From contig JAUZPI010000001.1 of NCBI GenBank assembly GCA_030706015.1, positions 1 to 64,000 on the forward strand: 64,000 nt of DNA, in the 5' to 3' direction. Under the pieces are notes generated by a model. The model made no database searches. It was not told the origin of the DNA and saw only the letters and a list, made by a program, of their open reading frames with translations. This DNA is from Bacillota bacterium (GTDB lineage Bacteria; Bacillota; Clostridia; Clostridiales; Clostridiaceae). The stretch's first letter is position 1, and each line of letters opens with the position of its first letter. The translations under genes were made by a program, and so were the position numbers. Of the stretch, positions 44,061 through 52,376 are shown one piece after another.

Positions 44061-44586
44061 CTCTCATTAATCTTCAATGCTTACAAAATTAATGGCAAAC
44101 ATCTTTCTTAGCTAGTAAACGAATTTATTTTTCCTACCTCCCCCCTAAATCCAATGCCGCTTCATCTAACAATAATTTGGGTGCATTCCAAAAACAAATC
44201 ATTACAAGTAAGAAAAATTGTTTAATGACTTTTATATATAGCAGTTGAAGACTATAGTTTATTGCTATACGTACACAATAAATTAGACTTACTAGTCATG
44301 AAATTTTCTAACATGAATATTTTTGAATTGTTATTACACCTAGATTCATTATTGAATAAAACCTCGAAAAGACGCTAAATTTAGATTTCCTAGCCAGAAG
44401 TTTTTACCTAACAATTACATAATACTACTCAAAATACATATTTTCAATATTTTTCTATGTATACACGAAAATATTGGCTATTACCGCAATATGATTTAAA
44501 TTCTTTTCAAACTTAAACCATATAATGGAAATAGCCAATACTTAATAATATTAACCGTATTCAAATTTTATTAATAAGTTAACCGT
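44061..44586. other. 526-base intergenic region upstream of the NRPS gene
   Basis: No credible coding frame is seen. It should hold the NRPS promoter, which I cannot fix (a weak TTGTGT-N16-TATAGT lies on the minus strand near 44250-44280). The end next to the flotillin gene holds a 33-bp imperfect inverted repeat described separately. Confidence 0.5.
44469..44543 (-). repeat. 75-base imperfect inverted repeat, possible terminator of the flotillin gene
   Basis: Arms of 33 bases (44469-44501 and 44511-44543) match at about 26 positions, with the core TATTGGCTATT/AATAGCCAATA perfect. On the minus strand the stem ends in ATTTTCG, so it can end the floT transcript; its length is also typical of a small hairpin (MITE-like) insertion. 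Confidence 0.55.
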
Positions 44587-46083
44587 TTATGATTCAGCAT
44601 CCCCTGAAGAAGATTCAATATCTATTTCCTCATTTCTAAATTTATTACTTTTATTTAGGAAGTCCATTATATTTACTCCTGTTAATGCTTGTACTGTGTC
44701 TGGTAACTGAGACATTATATTATTCACGTAACCTGTGACCTTTGCAGCGCCCTTTCCTTCTCCTGTTCCATTATCCACAATAACAATTTTCTCAGTCTTT
44801 GATAATGGCTCTGAAACAGCCTTTGCTATTTCAGGAAGCTTCTCAATGATCATTTGAGCCATAGCAGCATCATTGTATTGTTTAAATGCCTCAGCCTTTT
44901 TCATCATAGCTTCAGCTTCAGCCTTACCTTTTTCTCTTATAATATCCACTTCGGCCATACCTTGAAGTCTTAATGCTTCTGCCTTTGCCTTACCTTCCAA
45001 TTCAATAGCTCTTGCTCTTGCTTCGGCATCTGCAATTTCTTTATATTTAACAGCATCTGCTGTTTGAACTTGTCTGTATTTATCTGCCTCTGCTTGCTTC
45101 CTTACGGTAGCTTCAAGTTCTCTTTCTTTTCTTAAGGCTTCTTTCTCAGCCAGTTCAATTTCTTTTTCCTTTTTAGTTATTTCAACTTGTACAGTAGCGT
45201 CTGCTAGTTCTTTTTCTTTTTGTTTTTTAGTTATTTCGACTTGAATTTGTGTTTCAGTAACTTCTTTTTTAGCTTTATTAGATTCAATTTCATAAGCAAG
45301 GTCAGATATAGCTTTTGCTTGCTCTTGCTCTTTTCTGTAGGATTGTACTTTTAATTCCTTCTGCTTGGTTGCCTCTGCTATCTGAGTTTCTGATTGCAGC
45401 TTAGCAGCTTCCCCTTCCTTTATAGCCTCAGCTGTCTTTATTTTTGTTTCCTTTGAAGCTTCAGCTTCAGCAATTAAAGCATCTCTTTTAACTACAGCAA
45501 TTCTTGGTTTTCCAAGAGCCTCTAAATAACCATTTTTATCTGAAATATCTTTTATAGTTAAAACCTTTAATTCAAGACCCATTTGGGCTAAATCAATAGC
45601 TGCCACCTCTTGAACGTGAGAAGCAAATTTTTCTCTATCCTTATAAATTTCTTCAATAGTCATTTTTGAAACAATTTCACGAAGCTTACCTTCAAGTACA
45701 TTTTTTGTAGTATGTACAATAACCTGAAGAGTATGCTGCATACCATTAGATGTGTTGAACTGTTCCGCAGCTGATAATATGGAATTAGTATCTGATTTTA
45801 CCTTGACTACTGCAACTCCATCAGCGGTAATACCAACACCTTGTCCAGTTAATGCTCCGTCTATGCGTACATCTATTTCCATATTTTCTAGAGAAATCTT
45901 ATCAGTTCTCTCTAAAAGTGGTACTACAAATCCACCTCCACCAGTAATTACTCTTTTTTTCAAACCTGTAACAACTATTGCTTTATCCTGAGGTACTCTT
46001 TTCCACATAGAAAAAATGCTAAGAATTAGAAGTATAATTACTACTACTATTATTCCGGCAATCATAAATACAGATGTATTCAT
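44587..46083 (-). CDS. floT: Flotillin-like SPFH protein
   Basis: 498 residues: a membrane-inserting N-terminal helix (~5-27), an SPFH/Band 7 domain (~30-200: VVTGLKKRVITGGGGFVVPL, SLENMEIDVRIDG), then a long coiled coil of EA/K repeats (~210-420, e.g. AEAEASKETKIKTAEAIKEG) and a C-terminal oligomerisation region (QMIIEKLPEIAKAVSEPL). This is the FloT/YuaG architecture, a scaffold of functional membrane microdomains. It lies 21 bases after an NfeD gene, the usual partner (yuaF-floT). Confidence 0.9.
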   Translation of the reverse strand: MNTSVFMIAGIIVVVIILLILSIFSMWKRVPQDKAIVVTGLKKRVITGGGGFVVPLLERTDKISLENMEIDVRIDGALTGQGVGITADGVAVVKVKSDTNSILSAAEQFNTSNGMQHTLQVIVHTTKNVLEGKLREIVSKMTIEEIYKDREKFASHVQEVAAIDLAQMGLELKVLTIKDISDKNGYLEALGKPRIAVVKRDALIAEAEASKETKIKTAEAIKEGEAAKLQSETQIAEATKQKELKVQSYRKEQEQAKAISDLAYEIESNKAKKEVTETQIQVEITKKQKEKELADATVQVEITKKEKEIELAEKEALRKERELEATVRKQAEADKYRQVQTADAVKYKEIADAEARARAIELEGKAKAEALRLQGMAEVDIIREKGKAEAEAMMKKAEAFKQYNDAAMAQMIIEKLPEIAKAVSEPLSKTEKIVIVDNGTGEGKGAAKVTGYVNNIMSQLPDTVQALTGVNIMDFLNKSNKFRNEEIDIESSSGDAES

Positions 46084-46104
46084 TTAATCTTCCCCTTTAC
46101 TTTT

Positions 46105-46695
46105 TTATTTTGATTCATTTAATGGTTGAATATAAAATACACTATTTTTAATTTCATATATTAATACATCTTCACCTTGTGCTACAGCTTTTTTAGTTAT
46201 ATGCTGCGCTGGAGCATTGTACTTACTTCCATTAACAACATAAGCTATAGTACCAAATCCCCCCTCTAATATTGGCGATATCACCTTTGCCTGCATCCCA
46301 ATAATTTCTTCTTGTGAAACAGCGCTGGTATTTTGAGCTTTATACAGTGGTACCACCACAAACTTATATAAAATAAAAGAAACCAAAAACCCTAATATGA
46401 CTGCTAATATGAATGTAATTATTGCATTTAACTTACTATGTGTTCCAAGTACTCCAATTCCTCCAAACACAGTGATAAATGATACTATAGTTATTGGCTT
46501 CAATGGAAAAACAGTAAAAACACTTGATCCACTTTGACCATCTACATGAGAGTCAATATGTGTATGAAAGTGGGCATCTATATGTGTATCTATATGACCA
46601 CCAAGATGGACAATTCCAAATAATCCTCCCATTAAAAATGTTACTACAGCATAAATAGCTCCAACTAAAAAGATAACAGTATATACATATTCCAT
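46105..46695 (-). CDS. NfeD-like membrane protein with His-rich loop
   Basis: About 196 residues: transmembrane helix 1 (~3-27), a loop with nine His in ~25 residues (HLGGHIDTHIDAHFHTHIDS), two or three further helices (~75-120), and a C-terminal OB-fold typical of NfeD/YuaF (IIGMQAKVISPILEGGFGTI, GEDVLIYEI). It works with the flotillin encoded downstream, probably as its membrane anchor. The start is the second Met (46695), six bases after AGGAGG. The His-rich loop is not part of the standard family and suggests metal or pH binding. Confidence 0.82.
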   Translation of the reverse strand: MEYVYTVIFLVGAIYAVVTFLMGGLFGIVHLGGHIDTHIDAHFHTHIDSHVDGQSGSSVFTVFPLKPITIVSFITVFGGIGVLGTHSKLNAIITFILAVILGFLVSFILYKFVVVPLYKAQNTSAVSQEEIIGMQAKVISPILEGGFGTIAYVVNGSKYNAPAQHITKKAVAQGEDVLIYEIKNSVFYIQPLNESK

Positions 46696-46778
46696 AGACA
46701 TCCTCCTTTCTTTTTTAATAACAAATTTAATGGATTTTCTTTTGATTACAATTTGAATGTAAATTTATTAAACTATAT

Positions 46779-46830
46779 CCTAACAAGTTAAATAAGTATT
46801 CTAATAAAAGGTATTAGTTAACTTGTTAGG
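46779..46830. promoter_or_regulatory. Paired palindromes upstream of the nfeD-floT operon
   Basis: CCTAACAAGTTAA (46779-46791) and TTAACTTGTTAGG (46818-46830) are perfect 13-bp inverted repeats. Each also contains its own palindrome TAACNNGTTA, so these could be two operator half-systems 38 bases apart. An inner CTAATA/TATTAG pair lies between. It is either a regulator site of nfeD-floT or a hairpin ending the upstream gene; no T run follows. Confidence 0.5.
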
Positions 46831-46995
46831 TGATATTACCTATTATACTACTTGTTGTAATTTTATCAATTATATCCTGAACAATTTAAAATATTTTCCA
46901 TATAAATTTCTTTTAATTAATACGATTTGAGTAATTTATCTTACTCAATATCCGAAAACTTCTCATTAGGTCATGGATACACATCTATACAAAAA

Positions 46996-47490
46996 TTATT
47001 TAGAAGATGCTTTAAACACTTTTTTAGTCAAATAGCTTTTCATTATTGAGAGCATTCTTTGAATTATTCCACCACAATAATATTCAAACTCCTGATAAGT
47101 TACAACGCTTCCTAAATGAATTTTTATATAGAATATCATAGCTTTAAAATCCTTTTCATTAAGTCTATATTCATATCTGGAATCTGCCGCTAAAAAAATC
47201 AAAGCACCGGAATGATTTTCATTTTCTACATCTTCATCATATTGAAAACAGGTAGTATATATCTTTTTTGATCCTTTTGTATATGTTTTTAATCTGCAAT
47301 CAATTTTACTCTCCTTTTCTCCATATAGGAGTTTTTTTAGTTCTTCATCAACATATAACGCCTCTATAGAAATTCCAATATCTGACCTATTAAAATATAA
47401 AATCAACCCATTTTTTTCATCTCTCTTAAATTTAATTTGTCCATATTTGTTCTTTAAAATAAAAGTGTCTCCCCTATAGAATTTATGCAT
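46996..47490 (-). CDS. Hypothetical protein (~164 aa)
   Basis: Unrecognised soluble protein. The N-terminal half looks beta-rich (FYRGDTFILKNKYGQIKFKR), the second half has HLGSVVTYQEFEYYCGGIIQ and a basic end. No signal peptide, no membrane helix, no known motif. The start is Met at 47490 (MHKFYRG), with GGGAGG seven bases upstream; the longer reading to 47505 begins inside the ribosome site. It sits alone between two small genes on the same strand, preceded by ~230 bases. Conserved status cannot be judged here. Confidence 0.6.
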   Translation of the reverse strand: MHKFYRGDTFILKNKYGQIKFKRDEKNGLILYFNRSDIGISIEALYVDEELKKLLYGEKESKIDCRLKTYTKGSKKIYTTCFQYDEDVENENHSGALIFLAADSRYEYRLNEKDFKAMIFYIKIHLGSVVTYQEFEYYCGGIIQRMLSIMKSYLTKKVFKASSK

Positions 47491-47666
47491 TTTGCAACCT
47501 CCCAAAAACTTCTTGTTATTTAATATCGATGCGACAGTATATTCTACAAAATCTAGAACAAAATTAAACTCTCTATTAAACTTTTTTATGCTAACCTATT
47601 ATTTATTATTACTAAATACACTTTAATTTTATGATAGTTACACCTTAATGAATGATGGAATAAAAA

Positions 47667-47696
47667 AAAACACACCAGAGAAATCTGATGTGTTTT
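47667..47696 (-). terminator. Terminator of the 90-residue hypothetical gene
   Basis: AAAACACACCAGA pairs with TCTGATGTGTTTT (one mismatch) around GAAA. On the minus strand the stem is followed by nine T. Confidence 0.8.
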
Positions 47697-47734
47697 AGAG
47701 GGATATATCAAGCATTTATCATATTTACCAATAC

Positions 47735-48007
47735 TTAATTGACTTTTTTTGTATATAGCATATTAGGGAGTGAGAGTTTTTGAGAGCCAACGCATGGAAT
47801 CCTGTACCACTTTTTATTTAAAACAAAGTACTTATATTGTCTAAATATCTTATTTTTTATTCCGCTATGGTCATAAAATAATTCTATTTCTTTATCATCT
47901 ATCTTAATTCCGATCTTTTTCCATTTATATTTCGTTGAATCTAAACTTAGCCCCTTTTCAAACCTCAAGGCTTCATATTTTTTCCCCTTTTCATCGTACA
48001 AAATCAT
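47735..48007 (-). CDS. Hypothetical protein (90 aa)
   Basis: A small basic protein, predicted beta-strand rich (YEALRFEKGLSLDSTKYKWK, IGIKIDDKEIELFYDHSG, YFVLNKKWYRIPCVG). No signal peptide or known motif. The ATG has GAGGGGGAGG upstream, a very strong ribosome site, and a strong terminator follows, so it is likely a real, expressed single-gene unit. I do not recognise the family. Confidence 0.6.
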   Translation of the reverse strand: MILYDEKGKKYEALRFEKGLSLDSTKYKWKKIGIKIDDKEIELFYDHSGIKNKIFRQYKYFVLNKKWYRIPCVGSQKLSLPNMLYTKKVN

Positions 48008-48102
48008 TACTCCTCCCCCTCTGTTCTCAAACTTATTTTATGGGTTTGTCTTAATAAAATATATTCCTAGTTTATCAATTTAGAACTTTCCTCGTGTAAA
48101 AA

Positions 48103-48126
48103 AAGCATAGGTCATTACCTATGCTT
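48103..48126 (-). terminator. Terminator of the MarR gene
   Basis: AAGCATAGGT (48103-48112) and ACCTATGCTT (48117-48126) are perfect inverted repeats with a 4-base loop; seven T follow on the minus strand. Confidence 0.85.
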
Positions 48127-48189
48127 AGTAAACGGTTACAACTATAAATTGCAAATATTTTTTCCACCGTCCTACTTCCATAATTTACA

Positions 48190-48627
48190 TTACTTGTCAT
48201 TAGTCAAAAGTTTTTTCAAAGTATTCAATCCATCTATTACCTTATCTATATCTTCAGGAGTTCCTCTTTTCATTATATTTCTTATATTTTCTTCTGCCCT
48301 ATTATGAAGCTCCTTATGCAATTTTTCAAATTTAGGGGATGAAGATACATAAACAACTCTTCTATCTTCTTCACTTCTTATTCTCTCTACCATTCCTTGC
48401 TTTTCAAGTCTGTCAACAATACCTGAAACAGTGCTGTTTGACAAACCAAGATGGCTGCTTAGATCACTTATTTTCATTTTCTCATTATGTCCTAATGTTC
48501 TTAAAACCATCCCCTGAGGGGCAGTTATCCCCATATCCTCAAAGCTTTTTGCCATACTGTGTCTTAATAGTATCATTATTTCTCTAAACAACTTAGAAAC
48601 CTCTAAACTTTTTCCTATTTCATCCAC
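48190..48627 (-). CDS. MarR-family transcriptional regulator
   Basis: 145 residues. The winged helix reads MKISDLSSHLGLSNSTVSGI (recognition helix), then VDRLEKQGMVERIRSEEDRR (wing with the conserved Asp-Arg-Arg), flanked by helices for dimerisation. No Cys of the OhrR type is placed near the N-terminus. GTG start after AAGGTGATAAA. It is alone, with a palindromic region (48661-48693) 34 bases upstream, so self-repression is likely. Target genes are not adjacent. Confidence 0.88.
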   Translation of the reverse strand: MDEIGKSLEVSKLFREIMILLRHSMAKSFEDMGITAPQGMVLRTLGHNEKMKISDLSSHLGLSNSTVSGIVDRLEKQGMVERIRSEEDRRVVYVSSSPKFEKLHKELHNRAEENIRNIMKRGTPEDIDKVIDGLNTLKKLLTNDK

Positions 48628-48660
48628 TTTATCACCTTCTTAGGAACTGTTTTGAACAAG

Positions 48661-48693
48661 TATTTCGTATTGACATAATTCGTGTACGAAATA
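48661..48693. promoter_or_regulatory. Palindromic operator upstream of the MarR gene
   Basis: TATTTCGTA (48661-48669) and TACGAAATA (48685-48693) are perfect 9-bp inverted repeats; TTCGTGTACGAA (48679-48690) is a second, overlapping palindrome (5+2+5). The site size and position fit MarR dimers binding at the own promoter. Confidence 0.6.
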
Positions 48694-48759
48694 ACTATAT
48701 TACTTTTCCTACTACCTAGTCAAGTTTTTTTACAAAACTTATTTTATATAACCAATAAC

Positions 48760-48788
48760 CTCTTTGCAGCTATTTGAGCTGCAAAGAG
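48760..48788 (-). terminator. Hairpin after leuA
   Basis: CTCTTTGCAGCT (48760-48771) and AGCTGCAAAGAG (48777-48788) are perfect 12-bp inverted repeats. It lies 70 bases after the leuA stop. The T run is clearer on the plus strand (CTTTTT), so strength in the leuA direction is uncertain. Confidence 0.55.
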
Positions 48789-48858
48789 CTTTTTACAAGA
48801 AATTGTAACCTATCACCTTTTGTGGATAATCTATAATTTTCACCATTCAGTACTTCTT

Positions 48859-50523
48859 TTATTTACATCTATTAATTGCAATAATTAATGCATTTAGAGA
48901 AGCCGTATCGATATTTTCAGACACCCCTACTCCAAAATATCTCTTTCCGTTATTCTCAACTTGTATATAAGAAACAGCTCTTGATTTTGATCCTCTGTCA
49001 AGGGCATGCTGATCATAGGATATAAATCTACAGCCATTAATATTATTGGTGTGTAATGCATTAAAGAAAGCATCTACCGGTCCATTTCCTAACCCTGTAA
49101 TCTTTTTATCTACTCCGTTTACAGATACTGTAGCCTGAATGTTTACGATGTTTTCCTCAGTCTCTACATTCTGCATAGATTGAATCTCATAATTCTTAAG
49201 TCTATACGGTTCTTTTCTATTCAAATACTCTTGTTCAAACAGTTCAAATATTTGACTTGAAGTAAGTTCTGTCCCTAAGCTGTCTGATTTATCCTGTACT
49301 ACATCCGCAAATTCTCTATGCATTGACTTAGGAAGAATAAATCCAAAATCACTTTCCATAATATAAGCAGTTCCCCCCTTACCAGATTGACTGTTTATAC
49401 GAATAATCTCTTCATATTCTCTTCCAACATCATGCGGATCAATAGGAAGATACGGAACCTCCCAATAGGGATTATTCTCCTTATCCATAGCTAGAAGACC
49501 TTTTCTAATAGCATCTTGATGAGATCCTGAAAATGCCGTATATACTAATTCACCTGCATAAGGATGACGTTCATGTACCGTCATCTTAGTACATTCTTCA
49601 TAGGTTTTTACTATATTACTTAAATCTGAGAAATCTAATTCAGGATTAATTCCCTCTGAATATAAATTCATAGCCATAGCTACAATATCCAAGTTTCCTG
49701 TTCTTTCTCCATTTCCAAAAAGAGTACCTTCCACACGATCAGCTCCAGCAAGAAGTCCAAGTTCACTTGAAGCAACTCCTGTTCCTCTATCATTATGAGT
49801 ATGAATACTTATTATAACACTATCTCTATTGGACACATTTCTACAGAACCATTCAATTCTATCAGCGTAAACATTTGGAGTTGACATTTCCACAGTAGAA
49901 GGTAAATTTATAATTGCCTTATTTGTAGGTGTTGGCTTCCAAACATTTAATACTGCTTCGCATATTTCTAATGCATATTCTAATTCCGTTCCAGTAAAGC
50001 TTTCTGGTGAATATTCAAAAGTAAACTTTGTTTCTGGATATTTTCCGCTGTACTCCTTTAATAGCTTTGCGCCGTGAACAGCTATCTCAGTAATTTCATC
50101 CATACTTTTATTAAATACCACTCTTCTTTGCAAAGTGGAAGTAGAATTATAAAGATGCACGATAGCATTTTTTGCTCCACGAAGTGCTTCAAATGTCTTT
50201 TCAATTAAATGTTCTCTTGATTGAGTTAGCACTTGAATAGTAACATCTTCTGGAATAAGCTCTTCTTCGATCAGTGTACGTAGAAATTTATATTCCGTAT
50301 TAGACGCTGATGGAAAACCAACTTCGATTTCCTTAAATCCCATATCTACAAGTAATTTAAACATCCTAAGCTTTTCTTCTACATTCATAGGGGTAGGAAG
50401 TGATTGATTACCATCACGTAAGTCAACGCTGCACCAAATTGGTGCTTTTTCAATTTCCCTATCCGGCCACTGACGATCTTTAAGATTAACAGCTGCATAT
50501 TTTTTGTATCTTGTATATGACAT
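48859..50523 (-). CDS. leuA: 2-Isopropylmalate synthase (LeuA type 2)
   Basis: 554 residues. It condenses acetyl-CoA with 2-oxoisovalerate, the first committed step of leucine synthesis. Motifs: WCSVDLRDGNQSL (metal Asp), EVGFPSASNTEY, ISIHTHNDRGTG (His-X-His metal site), VEGTLFGNGERTGN, then a C-terminal LeuA regulatory domain (VNIQATVSVNGVDKKITGLG) for leucine feedback. The length and EIEKAPIWCSVDLRDG order fit the longer LeuA2 branch. The start is the ATG at 50523, eight bases after GAGGAG. Controlled by the T-box leader at 50619-50876; no other leu gene follows. Confidence 0.93.
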   Translation of the reverse strand: MSYTRYKKYAAVNLKDRQWPDREIEKAPIWCSVDLRDGNQSLPTPMNVEEKLRMFKLLVDMGFKEIEVGFPSASNTEYKFLRTLIEEELIPEDVTIQVLTQSREHLIEKTFEALRGAKNAIVHLYNSTSTLQRRVVFNKSMDEITEIAVHGAKLLKEYSGKYPETKFTFEYSPESFTGTELEYALEICEAVLNVWKPTPTNKAIINLPSTVEMSTPNVYADRIEWFCRNVSNRDSVIISIHTHNDRGTGVASSELGLLAGADRVEGTLFGNGERTGNLDIVAMAMNLYSEGINPELDFSDLSNIVKTYEECTKMTVHERHPYAGELVYTAFSGSHQDAIRKGLLAMDKENNPYWEVPYLPIDPHDVGREYEEIIRINSQSGKGGTAYIMESDFGFILPKSMHREFADVVQDKSDSLGTELTSSQIFELFEQEYLNRKEPYRLKNYEIQSMQNVETEENIVNIQATVSVNGVDKKITGLGNGPVDAFFNALHTNNINGCRFISYDQHALDRGSKSRAVSYIQVENNGKRYFGVGVSENIDTASLNALIIAINRCK

Positions 50524-50618
50524 AAAAACCACTCCTCTATATAAATTAATTAAAATTACCTAGTGCTAAAATTTATAAATTGTTTATAAAATAATTTATA
50601 AATTCTTAAAAATAAAAA

Positions 50619-50876
50619 AACCTCATCTCTAATAAAAGAGACGAGGTTAACCCGCGGTACCACTCTAATTGATTTCATCACAATAAAATCCACTTTTCGA
50701 TGGCTATTACCACCTATCCCTATAACGTGAGAAATACGTTCTACCCTACATAATTTCAGGAGACAGCTCACAGACGAGTTCAAGATCTTGAAACTACCGA
50801 ATCACACCACCTTCGGCTCTCTGAGAATTTCTCTAACCTTTACTATTTCTGATCATAGCATTATAAAAATCTTATT
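50619..50876 (-). ncRNA. T-box leader, leucine-specific
   Basis: On the minus strand the conserved T-box AGAGTGGTACCGCGGGTTAA lies at ~50647-50667, followed by a terminator made by 50619-50630 and 50637-50648 with a run of T. Further upstream are the Stem I features. A CTC triplet in GAACTCGTCTG near 50777-50785 fits a leucine specifier codon. Uncharged tRNA-Leu would bind it and favour the antiterminator. It lies directly upstream of leuA. Confidence 0.9.
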
Positions 50877-50882
50877 AGTAAT

Positions 50883-50911
50883 ATTATACATAGCGTCGTA
50901 ATAAATGTAAA
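50883..50911 (-). promoter_or_regulatory. Promoter of the T-box-leuA transcript
   Basis: Reading the minus strand: TTTACA (50906-50911), exactly 17 bases, then TATAAT (50883-50888). The start of RNA would be near 50876, just before Stem I of the T-box. Confidence 0.75.
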
Positions 50912-50946
50912 CACTTAATTTTAAAAAACTCCTTTTAAATTGAATC

Positions 50947-52125
50947 TTACTTTTTGAATCTTGGTATTTCAAAAATTAATACTGCATTAGGACATTTATC
51001 AATTAAAGCCTTCAAAAGATCAACTTGTTTATAAGCCCAGCCAATATCTGTAGCATACTGATGATATATATTATTAGGATTCCACCTCATTTTATATAGT
51101 GTGTCTTGTTGATAATACTCACTTCTTATAAAATTTGAACAGATAAAATCAGCCCCTCCAATTATGGCTTCGTCAATACTAAACCAGCCATGTTTATATG
51201 CAAACTCAGCGCCCAATCTGATTGGATCTCTATCATATGCAGCAACACCGTATACATTATAAACAATTCTAGGGATTACAGCTTTTCCATCAACTTTAGT
51301 TACAATTACACCCTTGGCTAATTTTGATTGACCGCTTCCCGTTTCTAGTATACTATGTGCAATTAAGTATAAAGGACTAATATTATACTTTTTCCCAGCT
51401 GTTAGAAAAGCACTGCTATGATTTTTTAAATTTCCTCTATTAGTCAGGGTTGAATTCAGATTTTCTATAGTTATTCCATAGGTATAATTAAGCTTTAAGA
51501 ATTGATATTTACCAGAATTATTTATAAAATTATTAGGGTTTGAATAGTAAGCAATTTGCTGCTTATCAGCCTTTTTCCAAGAACCGGCATCTATATAATT
51601 AATAGCACCTAATGCATACTCCTTGTCCACAAATTTACTAAGTGTAATACTATAATCTTTGTAATAGGTTGAATTATTTAACACCTTGATACTAGTAGAG
51701 ATACTTTTACTGGCACCATCCTTACCTATTGCAGTTACTTTGATAATATGATTACCATTAGACAATTTTGAAGTATTTACAGTATACTGAAATCCACTAT
51801 TCTTACCACCACTATATCCAGGATATGCCTTATCAACATCAGTTCTTGCTATACCAAACTTAGCAGCTCCATTAAAAGTATCGTCCACATAAATATTAAC
51901 CTTTTTAATACCAGAATAATTTAACGTCCAACCATTTATAACAGCCGTCTTTGTAAATACTTGATTTGCATCTATATCAAGAGATATTCTAGCAGGATGT
52001 AAGTCTAGTGATTGAATATTTTTAACAGAAGTCGTATTTCCTACAGCTAAAACTTCAGAAGAGATCATTAAATTAAAACATAACACCGTTGTTAAAACTT
52101 TCAAGAGTAATCTCTTTTTACACAT
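50947..52125 (-). CDS. Secreted glucosaminidase (GH73) autolysin
   Basis: 392 residues: signal peptide (~1-27), an Ig-like domain (~40-150: TAVINGWTLNYSGIKKVNIY, GNHIIKVTAIGKDGASKS), then a LytD-type N-acetylglucosaminidase domain with the general acid Glu in IAHSILETGSGQSKLAKG and the later YNVYGVAAYD and IGWAYKQVDLLK blocks. It cleaves the GlcNAc-MurNAc bond of peptidoglycan in wall turnover or cell separation. ATG after AGGAGG. Monocistronic. Confidence 0.85.
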   Translation of the reverse strand: MCKKRLLLKVLTTVLCFNLMISSEVLAVGNTTSVKNIQSLDLHPARISLDIDANQVFTKTAVINGWTLNYSGIKKVNIYVDDTFNGAAKFGIARTDVDKAYPGYSGGKNSGFQYTVNTSKLSNGNHIIKVTAIGKDGASKSISTSIKVLNNSTYYKDYSITLSKFVDKEYALGAINYIDAGSWKKADKQQIAYYSNPNNFINNSGKYQFLKLNYTYGITIENLNSTLTNRGNLKNHSSAFLTAGKKYNISPLYLIAHSILETGSGQSKLAKGVIVTKVDGKAVIPRIVYNVYGVAAYDRDPIRLGAEFAYKHGWFSIDEAIIGGADFICSNFIRSEYYQQDTLYKMRWNPNNIYHQYATDIGWAYKQVDLLKALIDKCPNAVLIFEIPRFKK

Positions 52126-52337
52126 GTTTTCCTCCTTTAAAACATCATTTGTGAATATTATTTATATTAACACCATCATTCGGCAAATTATTCCTAAAAT
52201 TATATTATTATTTTACTATAAATTTCTTTTTCATTCAAATATCCAAATATCTCTGTATATAGTGTCATATGCTGCATTAACAATAAACTAATGAATAGAA
52301 GCTCAACTTGAGTTCGAATGAGGATATTTGTGCTTGC

Positions 52338-52375
52338 AAAAAAGCGCAACTCTTACTATCGAGTCACGCTTTTTT
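52338..52375. terminator. Terminator of the histidine kinase gene
   Basis: AAAAAAGCG..ACTC (52338-52352) pairs with GAGT..CGCTTTTTT (52361-52375), with a CA/CA internal loop. A and T runs flank both sides, so it can act in either direction. It ends at the stop codon of the kinase gene. Confidence 0.75.
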
Positions 52376-52376
52376 A

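Noticed and set aside
50556..50783. Minus-strand frame of 75 codons upstream of leuA
   Set aside because: It lies wholly in the T-box leader and its terminator; no ribosome site.
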